Positions 18,793 to 27,641 are shown, counted from the first letter of the stretch. The stretch: DNA of 34,779 nt from Blastocatellia bacterium (GCA_016789725.1 JAEUQN010000065.1:1-34779); one strand, 5' to 3'. Translations and numbers: made by a program. Notes: generated from the sequence alone by a model not told the origin.

Positions 18793-19668
18793 ATGATTCT
18801 CGTCGTTGGAGCTACTGGGTTTTTAGGGGGTGAAATTTGTCGCCGCTTGACGCAAGCTGGTCAATCGGTTCGCGGTTTAGTCCGCGCGACTTCTGATCCG
18901 AACATAACCGCAAACCTCCAGGAACTGGGCGTGCAATTGGCAACAGGCGATCTCAAAGACAAAGCTTCGCTCGTCGCGGCCTGTCAGGGCATCACCTCAA
19001 TTATTTCCACCGCGACCGTCACACGTTCCAGCCAACCGGGTGACAGCATCGAACTGACCGATGCCGCCGGGCAACAAGCCCTCATCGCAGCCGCACTGGA
19101 AGCAGGCGTGTCGCAATTCATCTATGTTTCGTATTCCGGCCAGATTGGTACAGACGATCCACTTACGCTCGCCAAGCGCGGCGTCGAAGAACGTTTGCGC
19201 GCGAGCGGTATGACGTACACGATTTTGCGTCCCAGCTATTTCATCGAAGCCTGGCTCAGCCCCGTGTTTGGCTTCGATGCCGCAAATGCCAAAGCGACGA
19301 TTTACGGCGCAGGCGAAAACAAACTCAGTTGGATTTCGCTTGGCGAGGTGGCGGCGTTCGCAGTTGAGAGCCTGACGAATCCAGCCGCGCGCAATGCTGT
19401 ACTGGAACTCGGTGGCCCCAATGCGCTCAGCCCGTTGGAAGTTGTGCGGATTTTTGAAGAAATCAGTGGGAAGCAATTCGACGTGCAACACGTCCCGGAA
19501 GAAGCTCTCATCGCGCAACAAGCCAATGCGACAGATTCGATGCAACGTGCGTTTGCGGCTTTGATGCTGGCCTATGCGAAAGGCGATGTGATTCCGATGG
19601 AGGCGACGTTGCAACAATTTCCAATTGCCCTGACCTCGGTACGCGAATTCGCACAACGAACGGTATAA
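18793..19668 (+). CDS. NmrA-like NAD(P)-binding SDR family protein
   Basis: The 291-residue protein begins MILVVGATGFLGGEICRRL, a Rossmann GxxGxxG turn at residues 6-12 typical of atypical short-chain dehydrogenases of the NmrA/NAD-epimerase type. VSYSGQIG and ILRPSYFIEAW follow. The usual YxxxK catalytic pair is not evident, so it may be a redox sensor or a reductase of unknown substrate. ATG 18793 has AAAGGGG at 18781-18787; the upstream in-frame TTG at 18772 lacks a site. It converges with kinase A, the two ends being separated by a palindrome. Epimerase-like proteins of this kind are frequent partners of ECF41-type sigma factors elsewhere, which fits the motif upstream of the hydrolase. 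Confidence 0.88.
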   Translation: MILVVGATGFLGGEICRRLTQAGQSVRGLVRATSDPNITANLQELGVQLATGDLKDKASLVAACQGITSIISTATVTRSSQPGDSIELTDAAGQQALIAAALEAGVSQFIYVSYSGQIGTDDPLTLAKRGVEERLRASGMTYTILRPSYFIEAWLSPVFGFDAANAKATIYGAGENKLSWISLGEVAAFAVESLTNPAARNAVLELGGPNALSPLEVVRIFEEISGKQFDVQHVPEEALIAQQANATDSMQRAFAALMLAYAKGDVIPMEATLQQFPIALTSVREFAQRTV

Positions 19669-19680
19669 ACGTGCAAGAGA

Positions 19681-19747
19681 GTTCAGCGTTCACGCTTCAG
19701 CGTGCGAGTCTCCAAATACAAAACACGCTGAAGCGTGAACTCTCAAC
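19681..19747. terminator. convergent-end palindrome, copy 1
   Basis: The 24-bp arms 19681-19704 and 19724-19747 pair with two mismatches around a 19-base loop. The core is TTCACGCTTCAGCGTG. It lies between the 3' ends of the NmrA-like gene (plus) and kinase A (minus), ending 1 base before the kinase stop codon. No U-tract is present on either side, so it may act as a transcript-end stabiliser or as a bidirectional terminator. It belongs to a family of four copies. Confidence 0.75.
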
Positions 19748-19748
19748 A

Positions 19749-22700
19749 TCATTCCATTTCCAACAATGCTTTGGCCGCTTGCAAATCCGGCGTGTCAAAG
19801 CCTTCCGTAAAACCGGCATAAATTTCTGCTAAACGTTTGCGTCCCTCAGCTTCGTTGCAGCGCCGCAAGCTCATCGCTGCACGCAACGCCAGTGACGCAG
19901 CACTCTGCCGCTGCGCCACCGTTAGGGCGAGGTGAAACCAGTGTTCCGCCTCGCCCGCCGTTTCCGGTCGCACACGCAGGCATTCGCCGCGCAGGCGATA
20001 TAACTCGGCTTCCCAATTGCGCTCGTCGTTTTTCTCAACAAAGGATTGCATGTCATCCAGCGTCGCCAACGCCTGTTCGACTTGATTAGTTTTGAGGTAC
20101 GTCTCCGCCAGCAGCAGCAAGCAATGCGGGCGCAGCACTTCAGTTCCTGTGGCGAGCGAAGTTGCCAAGCCGCGTTGCATTTGCGCGATGCCTTCTTCGA
20201 CTTGCCCGCTTTCGGACAACGCCCAACCGTGCAACAACTGGCCCCAGCCGGAAAACTGCGCCAGCCCATGTTCGGTCGTTAACTCCATGACCTGTGTTGC
20301 CAGTTCGCGCACCTTGGCAGGCTCCCGCCGATATTGATGCAGAAATGCGGCGTAGGTCAGCGCATACGCCTGACTCGGCGCGTGTGCGACTTCGCGCGCA
20401 ATTTCCATCGCTTCCTGACTCTGCTGCAACGCCTGATTGGGAAAGCCGAGCAGCCACAACAACCAGCCATAAAACAACCGTCCCGCCGCGCCCGGTTCCT
20501 GACCGTACAAATACGTCAACGCGTGATGTCGTTTGCGGTCGTGCCGCGTCAGCAGCTCAGCAAAATACGGACGCGCTTCCGTCAATTCGCCCAAGCTGAA
20601 CAACGGGCCGCCAACCATTCGCAAGGCTACGACGACGGCTTCGTTTTGTTGTTGCTGTGCCAGCTTGAGAAATTCCTGCCCCAATGTGGCTGCCTGGCGA
20701 TGACGACCGCTGACCCAATGATTGACGGCCAACCCAAACAACACCGGCAACAAATGCGGTGTGTCACCGAGTTGCTGACACAAAGCGCGTGCGCGCGCGT
20801 ACGTTTGCCCGACTTCCGCCGCCGCAAAGCCTTTGGTGGCGGAGAGGATGTTACCCAACACTACCTGCAACGCCAGTTCCTGCTCCTGCGTTTCGGTCGT
20901 GTCCGGCAAGGTTTCCAGATTGGCCAAGCCGCGATGCGCGAGCGTCAACGCTTCCTGTGTGGCCAGCACTTTCACTGCATTCAGCGATGCAAGTCGGAAG
21001 TATGCTGCGGCGCGCAGAAAGTCGCGGGCGACTTCAAATAAATGTGCTAATTCCGAAGCGATTTGCGCGCTCTGTTGTCCATAAAACATCAGCAATGCTT
21101 GGGCGACCGCCTCACTCATCGTCGCGCGTCGCGTCGCTCGCAGCGTGGCATACAGTTCGTTTTGATAGAGCACATGAACAAACCGATACCGAACGGTGAG
21201 CGCGCGATTCGGGAATTCGCTTTCGTTAACCAGCTTCACAAACGCAAAGACGCGTTCCAGCTTTTCCAATCGCTCTTCCACCTCTTCCGCATCCAACTGC
21301 AACGCCTGCGCAACGACGGCGGAATCGAATTCATACCCTTGCACGCTCGCGGCGACCAACAGTTTGCGGTCATCTTCGCTGAGCTGCGCAATTTTGCGTT
21401 CGATCATTCCGCGTACCGATTCCGGTAATTCGCGCGCAAGATCGGGCAGCGGTTGCGCCAACATCCATTGGCCCACTTGTTCCGCCAGCACCCCGCGATC
21501 TCGCAGGTAGCGCACGAGGTCGGCCATAAACAACGGATTGCCTTCCGTCTTCGCTTGAATCAAGTGCGGCAGTTCGGGCGGAAAGCGATGCTGCGGGAAT
21601 TCGAGCGCGAAATAGGTTTCGATTTCGGTGAGCGAAAGATAATCGAGCGTCAGTTCACGACACAGCCCGCGTGCCTGTAAATCCGGCCTGATCTGCAAAA
21701 ATGGATGCTTCGTTAATAACAAATCGGACGGGCGATAGGTGACAAGAATCAACACGCGCATCGTGTCGAATTTGCCCGCCAGAAAGCTGAGTAAATCAAT
21801 GGTCGAAACGTCCGCCCAGTGCAGATCGTCAAAGAACAACACGAGCGGCATCGTTTGTGACAGTGCTTGTAAGAGCGCCGCCAGTTCGCGCTTCATCCGT
21901 TCCTGCGAAGCGTTGCGCACTTCTTCCAGCAACCGCGATGCGGAAGAATTTTCGTCGCCGAGGGTGGCAATCTGCGCATACCAGGTCGGCGCAAGCTGTC
22001 GCATCGTGCGCGCACAGAAACCATCCCGATCCGCGCGCAGTAAAGCTTCTAATGCTTCGAGCAGCGGCAAATAAGCTTCAGTTCCTGCCAATCGTTCCGA
22101 GCATCGTCCGCGTGCAATCAGGCACGTTTGTTGATTGGCTTGGACCGACAAAAATTCTTCGACCAAAGTTGTCTTACCCATTCCCGGCTCACCTGCCACA
22201 CAAAGCAACAGGCTCTGTCCGGCATCAAAAGCGGCCTGTAATTCCAACCGTTCTTTGTCTCGACCCACTGTTTTGCGACGGAGCGATGAAGCGGAAACGG
22301 GGCGAAGTGACGCATCGCTTTTTCTCGCTGTTTCTCCATCGCTCGTTCTCGCAATCTCTGCTAACACCGCTTCCACTTCCGCTGCGGTTGGTCGCAAACG
22401 CGCGTCTTTTTCGAGCATCAGCAATAACAATGCATTCAGCCTTGGCGGCAGCGCAGGATTCAATCGCGACGGTACGATGGGGGTTTGCTGTGCGATGGCT
22501 TGCAGCAAGCCAAGCAGGTTGGCGGCATTGAAGGGATGTTGGCCTGTCGCCAGTTCATAGAACACAATGCCGAGCGCGAAAATATCTGTTGGCGAGCTGA
22601 CCTTTTCGCTGCGGGTTTGTTCGGGCGACATGTACTTTACCGTTCCCAGCAACAAGCCCGGATTCGTGTGTACCATCGTTGCGGCTTCGACCAAATTTTC

Positions 22701-23393
22701 GCGTGCACCATCCAATCGGGCGAGGCCGAAATCCAGCACCTTCACGTAACCATCCGCGCGCACCATAATGTTTTCAGGCTTGATATCCCGATGTGTGATG
22801 CCTGCCTCGTGCGCGACAGCTAACGCTTTGGCAATCTGCCGTCCCCAATCCAACCACGCTGCGAACGGGACAGGCTCAGCCATTTTCGTGCGTAAGGTTT
22901 GCCCGTTGACGTGCTCCATCACGAGAAAACGTCCTGCCGCAGTTTCGCCGATTTCGTGAATGGTGATGATGTTCGGATGATTGAGCGCCGAAATAGCCAA
23001 CGCTTCCTGCTCGAAGCGACGCACACGGTCAGCATCCGTAGTAAAGTGCGTCGGCAATAACTTGATCGCCACCTTGCGTTTCAGTCGCGTGTCTTCTGCC
23101 AGATACACTTCACCCATCCCACCCGCACCGAGTTGCGACAGCAGGCGATAATGCAACAACTGTTTCGCGTGCGATCCGGCCTGTTCCTGTGCCCATTCTG
23201 CTGCCAGTTGCGCGGGCAATTCGAGCGTCGCATTTTCTGCCGAAGCGTCTGCCGCCAGCATCTTTTCGACTTCTTGTCGTAACGCAACATCTTCACCTGC
23301 CACTTGTTGCAGAAAGGCGGAACGCAAGGCTGTCGGCTGCTCAATTGCGGCGTGAAATAATTCCTCAATTTGTTGCCAGCGTTCTGGAGTCAT
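19749..23393 (-). CDS. kinase A: Ser/Thr kinase-AAA ATPase-TPR protein
   Basis: The 1214-residue protein has no membrane segment. Residues 1-80 form the PERWQQIEELF block shared with the other kinases here. The kinase domain covers about 83-345: glycine loop GAGGMG 89-94, Lys111, HRD 201-203, DFG 221-223, SPE 256-258. An AAA_16-type ATPase follows, with Walker A GEPGMGKT at 401-408 and Walker B LVLFFDDLHWAD at 517-528. The remainder is helical and TPR-like. The layout recalls PknK and MalT-type signal ATPases but lacks a C-terminal helix-turn-helix. It probably integrates a ligand or partner signal in the cytoplasm. A palindromic element encodes part of the kinase-ATPase linker. It is divergent from the DsrE-like gene. 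Confidence 0.93.
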   Translation of the reverse strand: MTPERWQQIEELFHAAIEQPTALRSAFLQQVAGEDVALRQEVEKMLAADASAENATLELPAQLAAEWAQEQAGSHAKQLLHYRLLSQLGAGGMGEVYLAEDTRLKRKVAIKLLPTHFTTDADRVRRFEQEALAISALNHPNIITIHEIGETAAGRFLVMEHVNGQTLRTKMAEPVPFAAWLDWGRQIAKALAVAHEAGITHRDIKPENIMVRADGYVKVLDFGLARLDGARENLVEAATMVHTNPGLLLGTVKYMSPEQTRSEKVSSPTDIFALGIVFYELATGQHPFNAANLLGLLQAIAQQTPIVPSRLNPALPPRLNALLLLMLEKDARLRPTAAEVEAVLAEIARTSDGETARKSDASLRPVSASSLRRKTVGRDKERLELQAAFDAGQSLLLCVAGEPGMGKTTLVEEFLSVQANQQTCLIARGRCSERLAGTEAYLPLLEALEALLRADRDGFCARTMRQLAPTWYAQIATLGDENSSASRLLEEVRNASQERMKRELAALLQALSQTMPLVLFFDDLHWADVSTIDLLSFLAGKFDTMRVLILVTYRPSDLLLTKHPFLQIRPDLQARGLCRELTLDYLSLTEIETYFALEFPQHRFPPELPHLIQAKTEGNPLFMADLVRYLRDRGVLAEQVGQWMLAQPLPDLARELPESVRGMIERKIAQLSEDDRKLLVAASVQGYEFDSAVVAQALQLDAEEVEERLEKLERVFAFVKLVNESEFPNRALTVRYRFVHVLYQNELYATLRATRRATMSEAVAQALLMFYGQQSAQIASELAHLFEVARDFLRAAAYFRLASLNAVKVLATQEALTLAHRGLANLETLPDTTETQEQELALQVVLGNILSATKGFAAAEVGQTYARARALCQQLGDTPHLLPVLFGLAVNHWVSGRHRQAATLGQEFLKLAQQQQNEAVVVALRMVGGPLFSLGELTEARPYFAELLTRHDRKRHHALTYLYGQEPGAAGRLFYGWLLWLLGFPNQALQQSQEAMEIAREVAHAPSQAYALTYAAFLHQYRREPAKVRELATQVMELTTEHGLAQFSGWGQLLHGWALSESGQVEEGIAQMQRGLATSLATGTEVLRPHCLLLLAETYLKTNQVEQALATLDDMQSFVEKNDERNWEAELYRLRGECLRVRPETAGEAEHWFHLALTVAQRQSAASLALRAAMSLRRCNEAEGRKRLAEIYAGFTEGFDTPDLQAAKALLEME
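22276..22349. repeat. palindromic element in kinase A linker
   Basis: Arms 22283-22300 (GCGATGAAGCGGAAACGG) and 22327-22342 pair with a two-base indel and a few mismatches, and GAGCGATG extends them outward. It encodes roughly residues 350-372 between the kinase and ATPase domains. At the DNA level it resembles the elements in the activation segments of kinases B-D, but it is read in a different frame at both ends. This argues for a nucleic-acid element rather than a conserved peptide. Confidence 0.5.
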
Positions 23394-23400
23394 TCGTGCT

Positions 23401-23448
23401 CAAAAATATTTTTTCTGTGCGTGATAGGTTTGCACAAAAAACGTCGCT
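23401..23448 (+). promoter_or_regulatory. shared bipartite promoter-like motif, copy 2 (DsrE-like)
   Basis: TGATAGG at 23422-23428 and GTCGCT at 23443-23448 are 14 bases apart, preceded by CAAAAATATTTTTT at 23401. The motif lies in the divergent gap between kinase A and the DsrE-like gene. The downstream leader is long: 180 bases to ATG 23629, or 291 to the internal start 23740. The kinase A promoter must overlap this stretch on the other strand. Confidence 0.7.
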
Positions 23449-23628
23449 AATCCTTACGAACAAGTTTTCCGTTTCCTGTAACCACAACTGCATAGCTTTC
23501 GCGTAGGACTAAGGGATGCGTTGCATCTTACGGAGCGGTGTGTGTCCGTTGCAAGCAGCCATCAGTTCCGTCCGCAAAATCTGACGCAGGAAACGCTTCA
23601 AAAGTTCAAACCCAAAAGGAGATGCAAC

Positions 23629-24099
23629 ATGAAACGTCTACAGTTGGCGAGCGTACGTGTGCCTTTATTCCTACTGCTCTCGCTGGTTATTGTCTATCCC
23701 CAGCCCCAAACGGGTGGATCACAAAAGGAGACTGCCAAAATGAAAATCCTCGTGCATGTTACACAAGGGCCAGAAAACCCAACACGCGCGGCGCTGGCGT
23801 TTTTGATCGCCCGCACTGCCATTGAAGAAGGGCACAGCGTCACACTGTTTCTAGCCGGAGATGCGGTGCAACTGCTGCGCGACAATGTGCTCGATAATCT
23901 GGCCGGATTAGGAACCGGCAAGCTGCGCGAACATTACGATGCTATCGTCAAAGGCGGTGGCAAGTTTTATCTTTCCGGCATGTCGAGCAAAGCGCGCGGT
24001 TTGTCAGAAGCTGACCTGAAAGGCAAGCCCGCCGAATTGGCGCTGCCGAATGTTCTGCTCAAACTTTCTCTCGAACATGACCGCATGTTCACCTACTAA
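23629..24099 (+). CDS. DsrE-like protein with N-terminal signal/anchor and an internal start
   Basis: The 156-residue reading has a hydrophobic N-terminal segment (RVPLFLLLSLVIVYP) followed by a complete DsrE/DsrF-like domain from residue 38 (MKILVHVTQGPENP ... KFYLSGMSSKARGL). AGGAG lies 7 bases before ATG 23629. A second in-frame ATG at 23740 has AAGGAG 9 bases upstream and would give a 119-residue cytoplasmic protein of normal family length. Both products may be made. The domain has no cysteine, so a sulfur-relay role like that of DsrE or TusD is unlikely. DUF1059 follows after 25 bases. The shared promoter-like motif lies upstream. Confidence 0.85.
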   Translation: MKRLQLASVRVPLFLLLSLVIVYPQPQTGGSQKETAKMKILVHVTQGPENPTRAALAFLIARTAIEEGHSVTLFLAGDAVQLLRDNVLDNLAGLGTGKLREHYDAIVKGGGKFYLSGMSSKARGLSEADLKGKPAELALPNVLLKLSLEHDRMFTY

Positions 24100-24124
24100 C
24101 CCAACCACAAAGAAAGGAACCAAA

Positions 24125-24298
24125 ATGAAAACACTCCATTGTCGAGATGCCGGTTTTGATTGCGAAGGCGTCATTCAAGCCGCCACCGAAGAAGAAATCC
24201 TGAGTCAGGCCGCCGCCCACGCACAATCCGTGCATAACGTCGAAGTGACGCCTGAATTGGCGGAACAAATAAAGACGCTTATCAAAGACGAAGAATAA
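24125..24298 (+). CDS. DUF1059 small protein
   Basis: The 57-residue protein starts MKTLHCRDAGFDCEGVIQAATEEEILSQAAAHAQSVH, a full-length member of the DUF1059 family (PF06348). The two conserved cysteines are Cys6 and Cys13. Function is unknown; the pair of cysteines near the N-terminus could bind a metal or be redox active, which is inference. AAAGGA precedes ATG 24125. It is cotranscribed with the DsrE-like gene, 25 bases away, and ends 11 bases before palindrome copy 2, converging with kinase B. Confidence 0.88.
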   Translation: MKTLHCRDAGFDCEGVIQAATEEEILSQAAAHAQSVHNVEVTPELAEQIKTLIKDEE

Positions 24299-24309
24299 GT
24301 GCGCGTCGT

Positions 24310-24374
24310 GTTCAGAGTTCACGCATTAGCGTGTTTTATTCGGAGACGGCCACGCTGAAGCGTGAACTCTGAAC
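24310..24374. terminator. convergent-end palindrome, copy 2
   Basis: Arms 24310-24333 and 24351-24374 are 24 bp with two mismatches around a 17-base loop. It lies between the DUF1059 stop and the kinase B stop (convergent). The loop half GGAGACGGC is nearly the same as in copy 4, so these two copies are related beyond the arms. Confidence 0.75.
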
Positions 24375-24378
24375 GCAT

Positions 24379-27081
24379 TCATTGCGGTATTCCCATCCGT
24401 CGCAACAAATCGCCAAAACGCGGATCGTTGCGAACGGCATCCCACACAGGTTCGTCTTTATAAAATGCTCCGAGTACCCCTGCGTCCAGACCGCGTTCTA
24501 ACCAATTCAAAGTCGGTTCCGGCTCATTTAAGGTCGCGTAGATTTTGGCAATCCAAAGGGCATGCGTAAGGTTAGCGCCGGATTTTTCTTCTAACGCCTG
24601 GATAACCTGAGCGGCTTCGGCTCGCTTTCCTTGTGCGGCGTAAATCATTCCAGGGCTGAAAAGCAAAACCGGGTCATCTTTTCGCACACGTTTTGCCTGC
24701 TCAATACCAGCCAGTGCCTCATCAAACAAACCATTGTAAATATACACACCAATCTCAGTGGGAGAACTCAACCCTGGCCCTAGTTCATTGGCTTTCCGTA
24801 GCCGCTCCATCGCCTTCTTGTAATCACGCTTGAAGTAATACACATAAGCGACGTTTCTTGCGATGTTGGAAGATAAAGGATCAAGTTCGTGCGCTTTCAA
24901 GATTTCTGATAAGCATTCGTTCAGGCGCCCTTGCCGCAACAACGAATATGACCAGTACTGATGTGCCAAGGCTGAGCCAGGGCTGAGTTCAAGCGCGCGT
25001 TTCAATTCCGGGTCGCCACGCAGAAAATCAAAGGGGGCAAAATTTATGCGTGTGAATCCGAGCATGGCGTGTGCTTCGGCGAGGTTGTCATCCAGCGAGA
25101 CCGATTTTTGTGCGGCCTCCGCTAATTTTTTCCGACCTGCCAACGGGTCCATAAAGCCGAATGAGGCAAACGTTCCATACACCTCAGCAAGTCCCGTATA
25201 AACCAGGGCATAATCGGCATCCTCCGCCAAGGCTTTCTCGTAATAACGAATGGCAGTGGTCATATTCTCACGCGTCTGACGGTGTGCGTAAGCCTTGCCT
25301 TGTAGGTAATACTGGTACGCTTTGACATTTTCGGTCGAGCGCTTCGCTAGCTGTTGCCGCTCTGTCCCCGTCAACTTCAGTCGGAGTTTCTCGGAAATCG
25401 CACGGGCGATTTCTTCCTGAATGGCAAAGATGTCTGCTGTCCGGCGATTGAATTGCTGTCCCCAAAGCTGACGATTATCGTGCGTATCTACCAACTCTAA
25501 ACTGATCAGCAAATTTTCGCTTTGCTGTGCAATTCGGCCAATCAGGACAGCACGAACGCCTAATTTCTGTCCGATTTCCTGCGCATCGCTTTCTTTGCCC
25601 TTGAAGCGAAAGGCGGAATTGCGCGACATCACTTTTAGTTGGGGCAATTGTGCAAGGCTGTTGATGATTCCTTCAGGAATCCCATCGGCCAGATATTCGA
25701 TTTGCGGATCATTGTTTTGGTTGGCGAAGGGCAACACGGCAATAGACTCAATCGGGGCTTCTGTTGTTGCTGTACGCCAATACAGACCGATGCTTGCGGC
25801 GGCGAGGAGTACCAACAACAAGCCCAGAATCATTGCACGATTGTGTCGTCGCGGCGTGCTGAGTCCCAAACCTGTATTCGGACGTGAGTGCTTTGCGTTG
25901 TGACTTTTTATATCTGGAGTCAACGCGGCAAGCGCCTTTGGCCCCGAACGTTTCGCCGCCAGCTTTATTTCATCCCGCAGTTCTTCCAATTCAGCATAGA
26001 GTTCTCGGCTATTGGCATAACTTTGCGCACGATCTTTTTGCAGCGCTTTGGCAATGATGGTTTGTAATGCAGCAGGCATAGCATTTGGATCGGGCGACAA
26101 TGGCTGCGGTTCCTGATTCAAGATCGCCGCCACCATTTCATAGGATGTCGCGCCGACGAAGGGTAATCGTCCTGCAAGCAATTCATAGAGCACGATACCG
26201 AAGCTGAAAATATCGGTGCGCGCGTCTACCTTTTCGCCCCGCGCCTGTTCCGGCGACATGTAGCTTGTTGTTCCCACCACAACGCCGGGCGTAGTGGTGG
26301 GCGACGTAGCGACAGGGGGACGGGGCGACGCGGCGAGCGAGGTATCGGCTTCTTCGCCCTGTCGCCCCATCGCCTCATCCCCGCGTCGTTCTGTGAGTTT
26401 TGCCAACCCAAAATCCAGCACTTTCACGAATCCATCGGGCCGCACCATCACGTTTTCGGGTTTGATGTCGCGGTGAATAATGCCAGCCGTGTGCGCTGCC
26501 ACTAAGGCCGAAGCAATCTGCAATGCGATGTCGAGCTTAGTTGTAAGCGCCGCGTCTTCATTGCGCTCCCACGCGCGCAGCGTTTGTCCGGCGATGTATT
26601 CCATTGCTATAAATCGCGTCGTGCCAGCTTCGCCAATTTCATAAATCGTCAGAATATTCGGATGATTCAAGGCGCTGGCGGCTTGCGCTTCCTGCACAAA
26701 TCGCCGCAGTCGCTCCGGTTGATGCGTAAAGTGCGCGGGCAAAACCTTGAGCGCCACTTTGCGTTGCAATCGTGTATCCTGCGCCAAATACACAAGACCC
26801 ATTCCTCCGGCTCCGATCTGTGATTCGATGCGGTAGTGGCTGAGCAGTTGATCGCGTGACAAGGCGGGTGTAGCGGCAAACATTTCGGCGGCAACTTGAG
26901 CCGTCATCGCCAATGTGCCGTCGCTCGCTTCCTGATCAGCGGCAAGTAACGCTTCGACTTCCCGTCGCAAGGTTTCATCGCCCTGACAGGCTTGCGCCAG
27001 ATATGCTTCGCGCTTTGTTACCGGGACGGCGATAGCGGATTGAAAGATCGCTTCAATTTGTTGCCAGCGTTCTGGGTTCAT
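24379..27081 (-). CDS. kinase B: Ser/Thr kinase-TM-FlgO/TolB-like-TPR protein
   Basis: From ATG 27081 the protein has 900 residues. Residues 1-80 are the PERWQQIE block. The kinase domain has GAGGMG 90-95, Lys112, HRD 203-205, DFG 223-225 and SPE 276-278. A membrane helix lies at about 417-434. Beyond it, IESIAVLPFANQ...LADGIPEGIINSLAQLPQL (about 444-575) is the FlgO/TolB-N-like domain seen in CadC-type and adenylate-cyclase-type receptors, followed by TPR repeats to the end. The outer part may sense envelope conditions. Earlier in-frame starts exist (27090 and up to 27186), but the long one would run through the shared promoter motif. The activation segment is enlarged by a palindromic element. 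Divergent from the SnoaL-like gene. Confidence 0.92.
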   Translation of the reverse strand: MNPERWQQIEAIFQSAIAVPVTKREAYLAQACQGDETLRREVEALLAADQEASDGTLAMTAQVAAEMFAATPALSRDQLLSHYRIESQIGAGGMGLVYLAQDTRLQRKVALKVLPAHFTHQPERLRRFVQEAQAASALNHPNILTIYEIGEAGTTRFIAMEYIAGQTLRAWERNEDAALTTKLDIALQIASALVAAHTAGIIHRDIKPENVMVRPDGFVKVLDFGLAKLTERRGDEAMGRQGEEADTSLAASPRPPVATSPTTTPGVVVGTTSYMSPEQARGEKVDARTDIFSFGIVLYELLAGRLPFVGATSYEMVAAILNQEPQPLSPDPNAMPAALQTIIAKALQKDRAQSYANSRELYAELEELRDEIKLAAKRSGPKALAALTPDIKSHNAKHSRPNTGLGLSTPRRHNRAMILGLLLVLLAAASIGLYWRTATTEAPIESIAVLPFANQNNDPQIEYLADGIPEGIINSLAQLPQLKVMSRNSAFRFKGKESDAQEIGQKLGVRAVLIGRIAQQSENLLISLELVDTHDNRQLWGQQFNRRTADIFAIQEEIARAISEKLRLKLTGTERQQLAKRSTENVKAYQYYLQGKAYAHRQTRENMTTAIRYYEKALAEDADYALVYTGLAEVYGTFASFGFMDPLAGRKKLAEAAQKSVSLDDNLAEAHAMLGFTRINFAPFDFLRGDPELKRALELSPGSALAHQYWSYSLLRQGRLNECLSEILKAHELDPLSSNIARNVAYVYYFKRDYKKAMERLRKANELGPGLSSPTEIGVYIYNGLFDEALAGIEQAKRVRKDDPVLLFSPGMIYAAQGKRAEAAQVIQALEEKSGANLTHALWIAKIYATLNEPEPTLNWLERGLDAGVLGAFYKDEPVWDAVRNDPRFGDLLRRMGIPQ
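26301..26373. repeat. palindromic element in kinase B activation segment
   Basis: Arms 26301-26319 (GCGACGTAGCGACAGGGGG) and 26355-26373 are reverse complements over 19 bp with four mismatches. The element encodes about residues 236-260, between DFG and the GT..YMSPE anchor, where kinase A and the first kinase have no such insert. The peptide is Ala/Pro/Ser-rich. Related copies are in kinases C and D at the same place. Confidence 0.65.
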
Positions 27082-27120
27082 CGTTCTCATTCGTGTGCAG
27101 GCAATCAGTGATGCCGCCTG

Positions 27121-27166
27121 CAAAATATTTGTGCGAGCGTGATAGGATTTCCGCTCGACTGTCGCT
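27121..27166 (+). promoter_or_regulatory. shared bipartite promoter-like motif, copy 3 (SnoaL-like)
   Basis: TGATAGG at 27140-27146 and GTCGCT at 27161-27166 are again 14 bases apart, with CAAAATATTT at 27121-27130. The SnoaL-like ATG is 43 bases downstream, almost the same distance as in copy 1. It lies in the divergent gap with kinase B. Confidence 0.7.
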
Positions 27167-27209
27167 TTAGCTGATGATGACAACACAAACCATAATCAAG
27201 GAGCCTGTT

Positions 27210-27635
27210 ATGAGCAACCCCGAATTGACTGATCGGAAACAACAATTGCGCCATGCTGCCGAAGCTTATTTTGAAGGGCTGCGGCAAAAAAACTTTGCGA
27301 CGATTCCCTTTGACGACAACGCGAGCTTGCGTGCGCCCATCGCGCCGGGCGGCGTTCATCATCCGCTCGTTGGCAAAAACGCCGTATACGAACAATGGTG
27401 GCTGCCGTTGGTTCCCGCGCTGGAAGGCGTGGAAATCACGGTGCTGGATCATTACTTCAACGAATCGCTGACGGCCATTTGCACCGAAGCCAATATCACG
27501 ATCAACGTGGTGTCGCCGCCTGCCAAGTTGCGGGTGGCGGATCGCTTTACCGTCAATGCCGAAGGGCAAATCACCGAGCAGGAAAATCATTTTGACCCGC
27601 GTGACATCACCAATCCCGGCTGGCAAAATGCCTGA
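27210..27635 (+). CDS. SnoaL/NTF2-like protein
   Basis: The 141-residue protein has the length and pattern of the SnoaL-like/NTF2 superfamily: an N-terminal helix RHAAEAYFEGLRQKNF, the pocket strand FDDNASLRAPIAPGG, GKNAVYEQW, and C-terminal strands KLRVADRFTVNAEGQITEQENHFDPRDI. Members are small-molecule isomerases, hydrolases or ligand-binding domains; the substrate is unknown. AAGGAG sits 6 bases before ATG 27210, so the longer frame from 27174 is not used. SnoaL domains often accompany ECF41-type sigma factors, which matches the ECF-like motif upstream. It converges with kinase C. Confidence 0.85.
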   Translation: MSNPELTDRKQQLRHAAEAYFEGLRQKNFATIPFDDNASLRAPIAPGGVHHPLVGKNAVYEQWWLPLVPALEGVEITVLDHYFNESLTAICTEANITINVVSPPAKLRVADRFTVNAEGQITEQENHFDPRDITNPGWQNA

Positions 27636-27641
27636 TTTCCC

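Noticed and set aside
20334..22560. Several plus-strand frames of 100-235 codons
   Set aside because: All are opposite the TPR and ATPase parts of kinase A, without ribosome sites or recognisable motifs.
27082..27186. Longer N-terminus for kinase B from 27186
   Set aside because: It crosses the shared promoter motif, and the conserved PERWQ block starts at ATG 27081, as in the other kinases.
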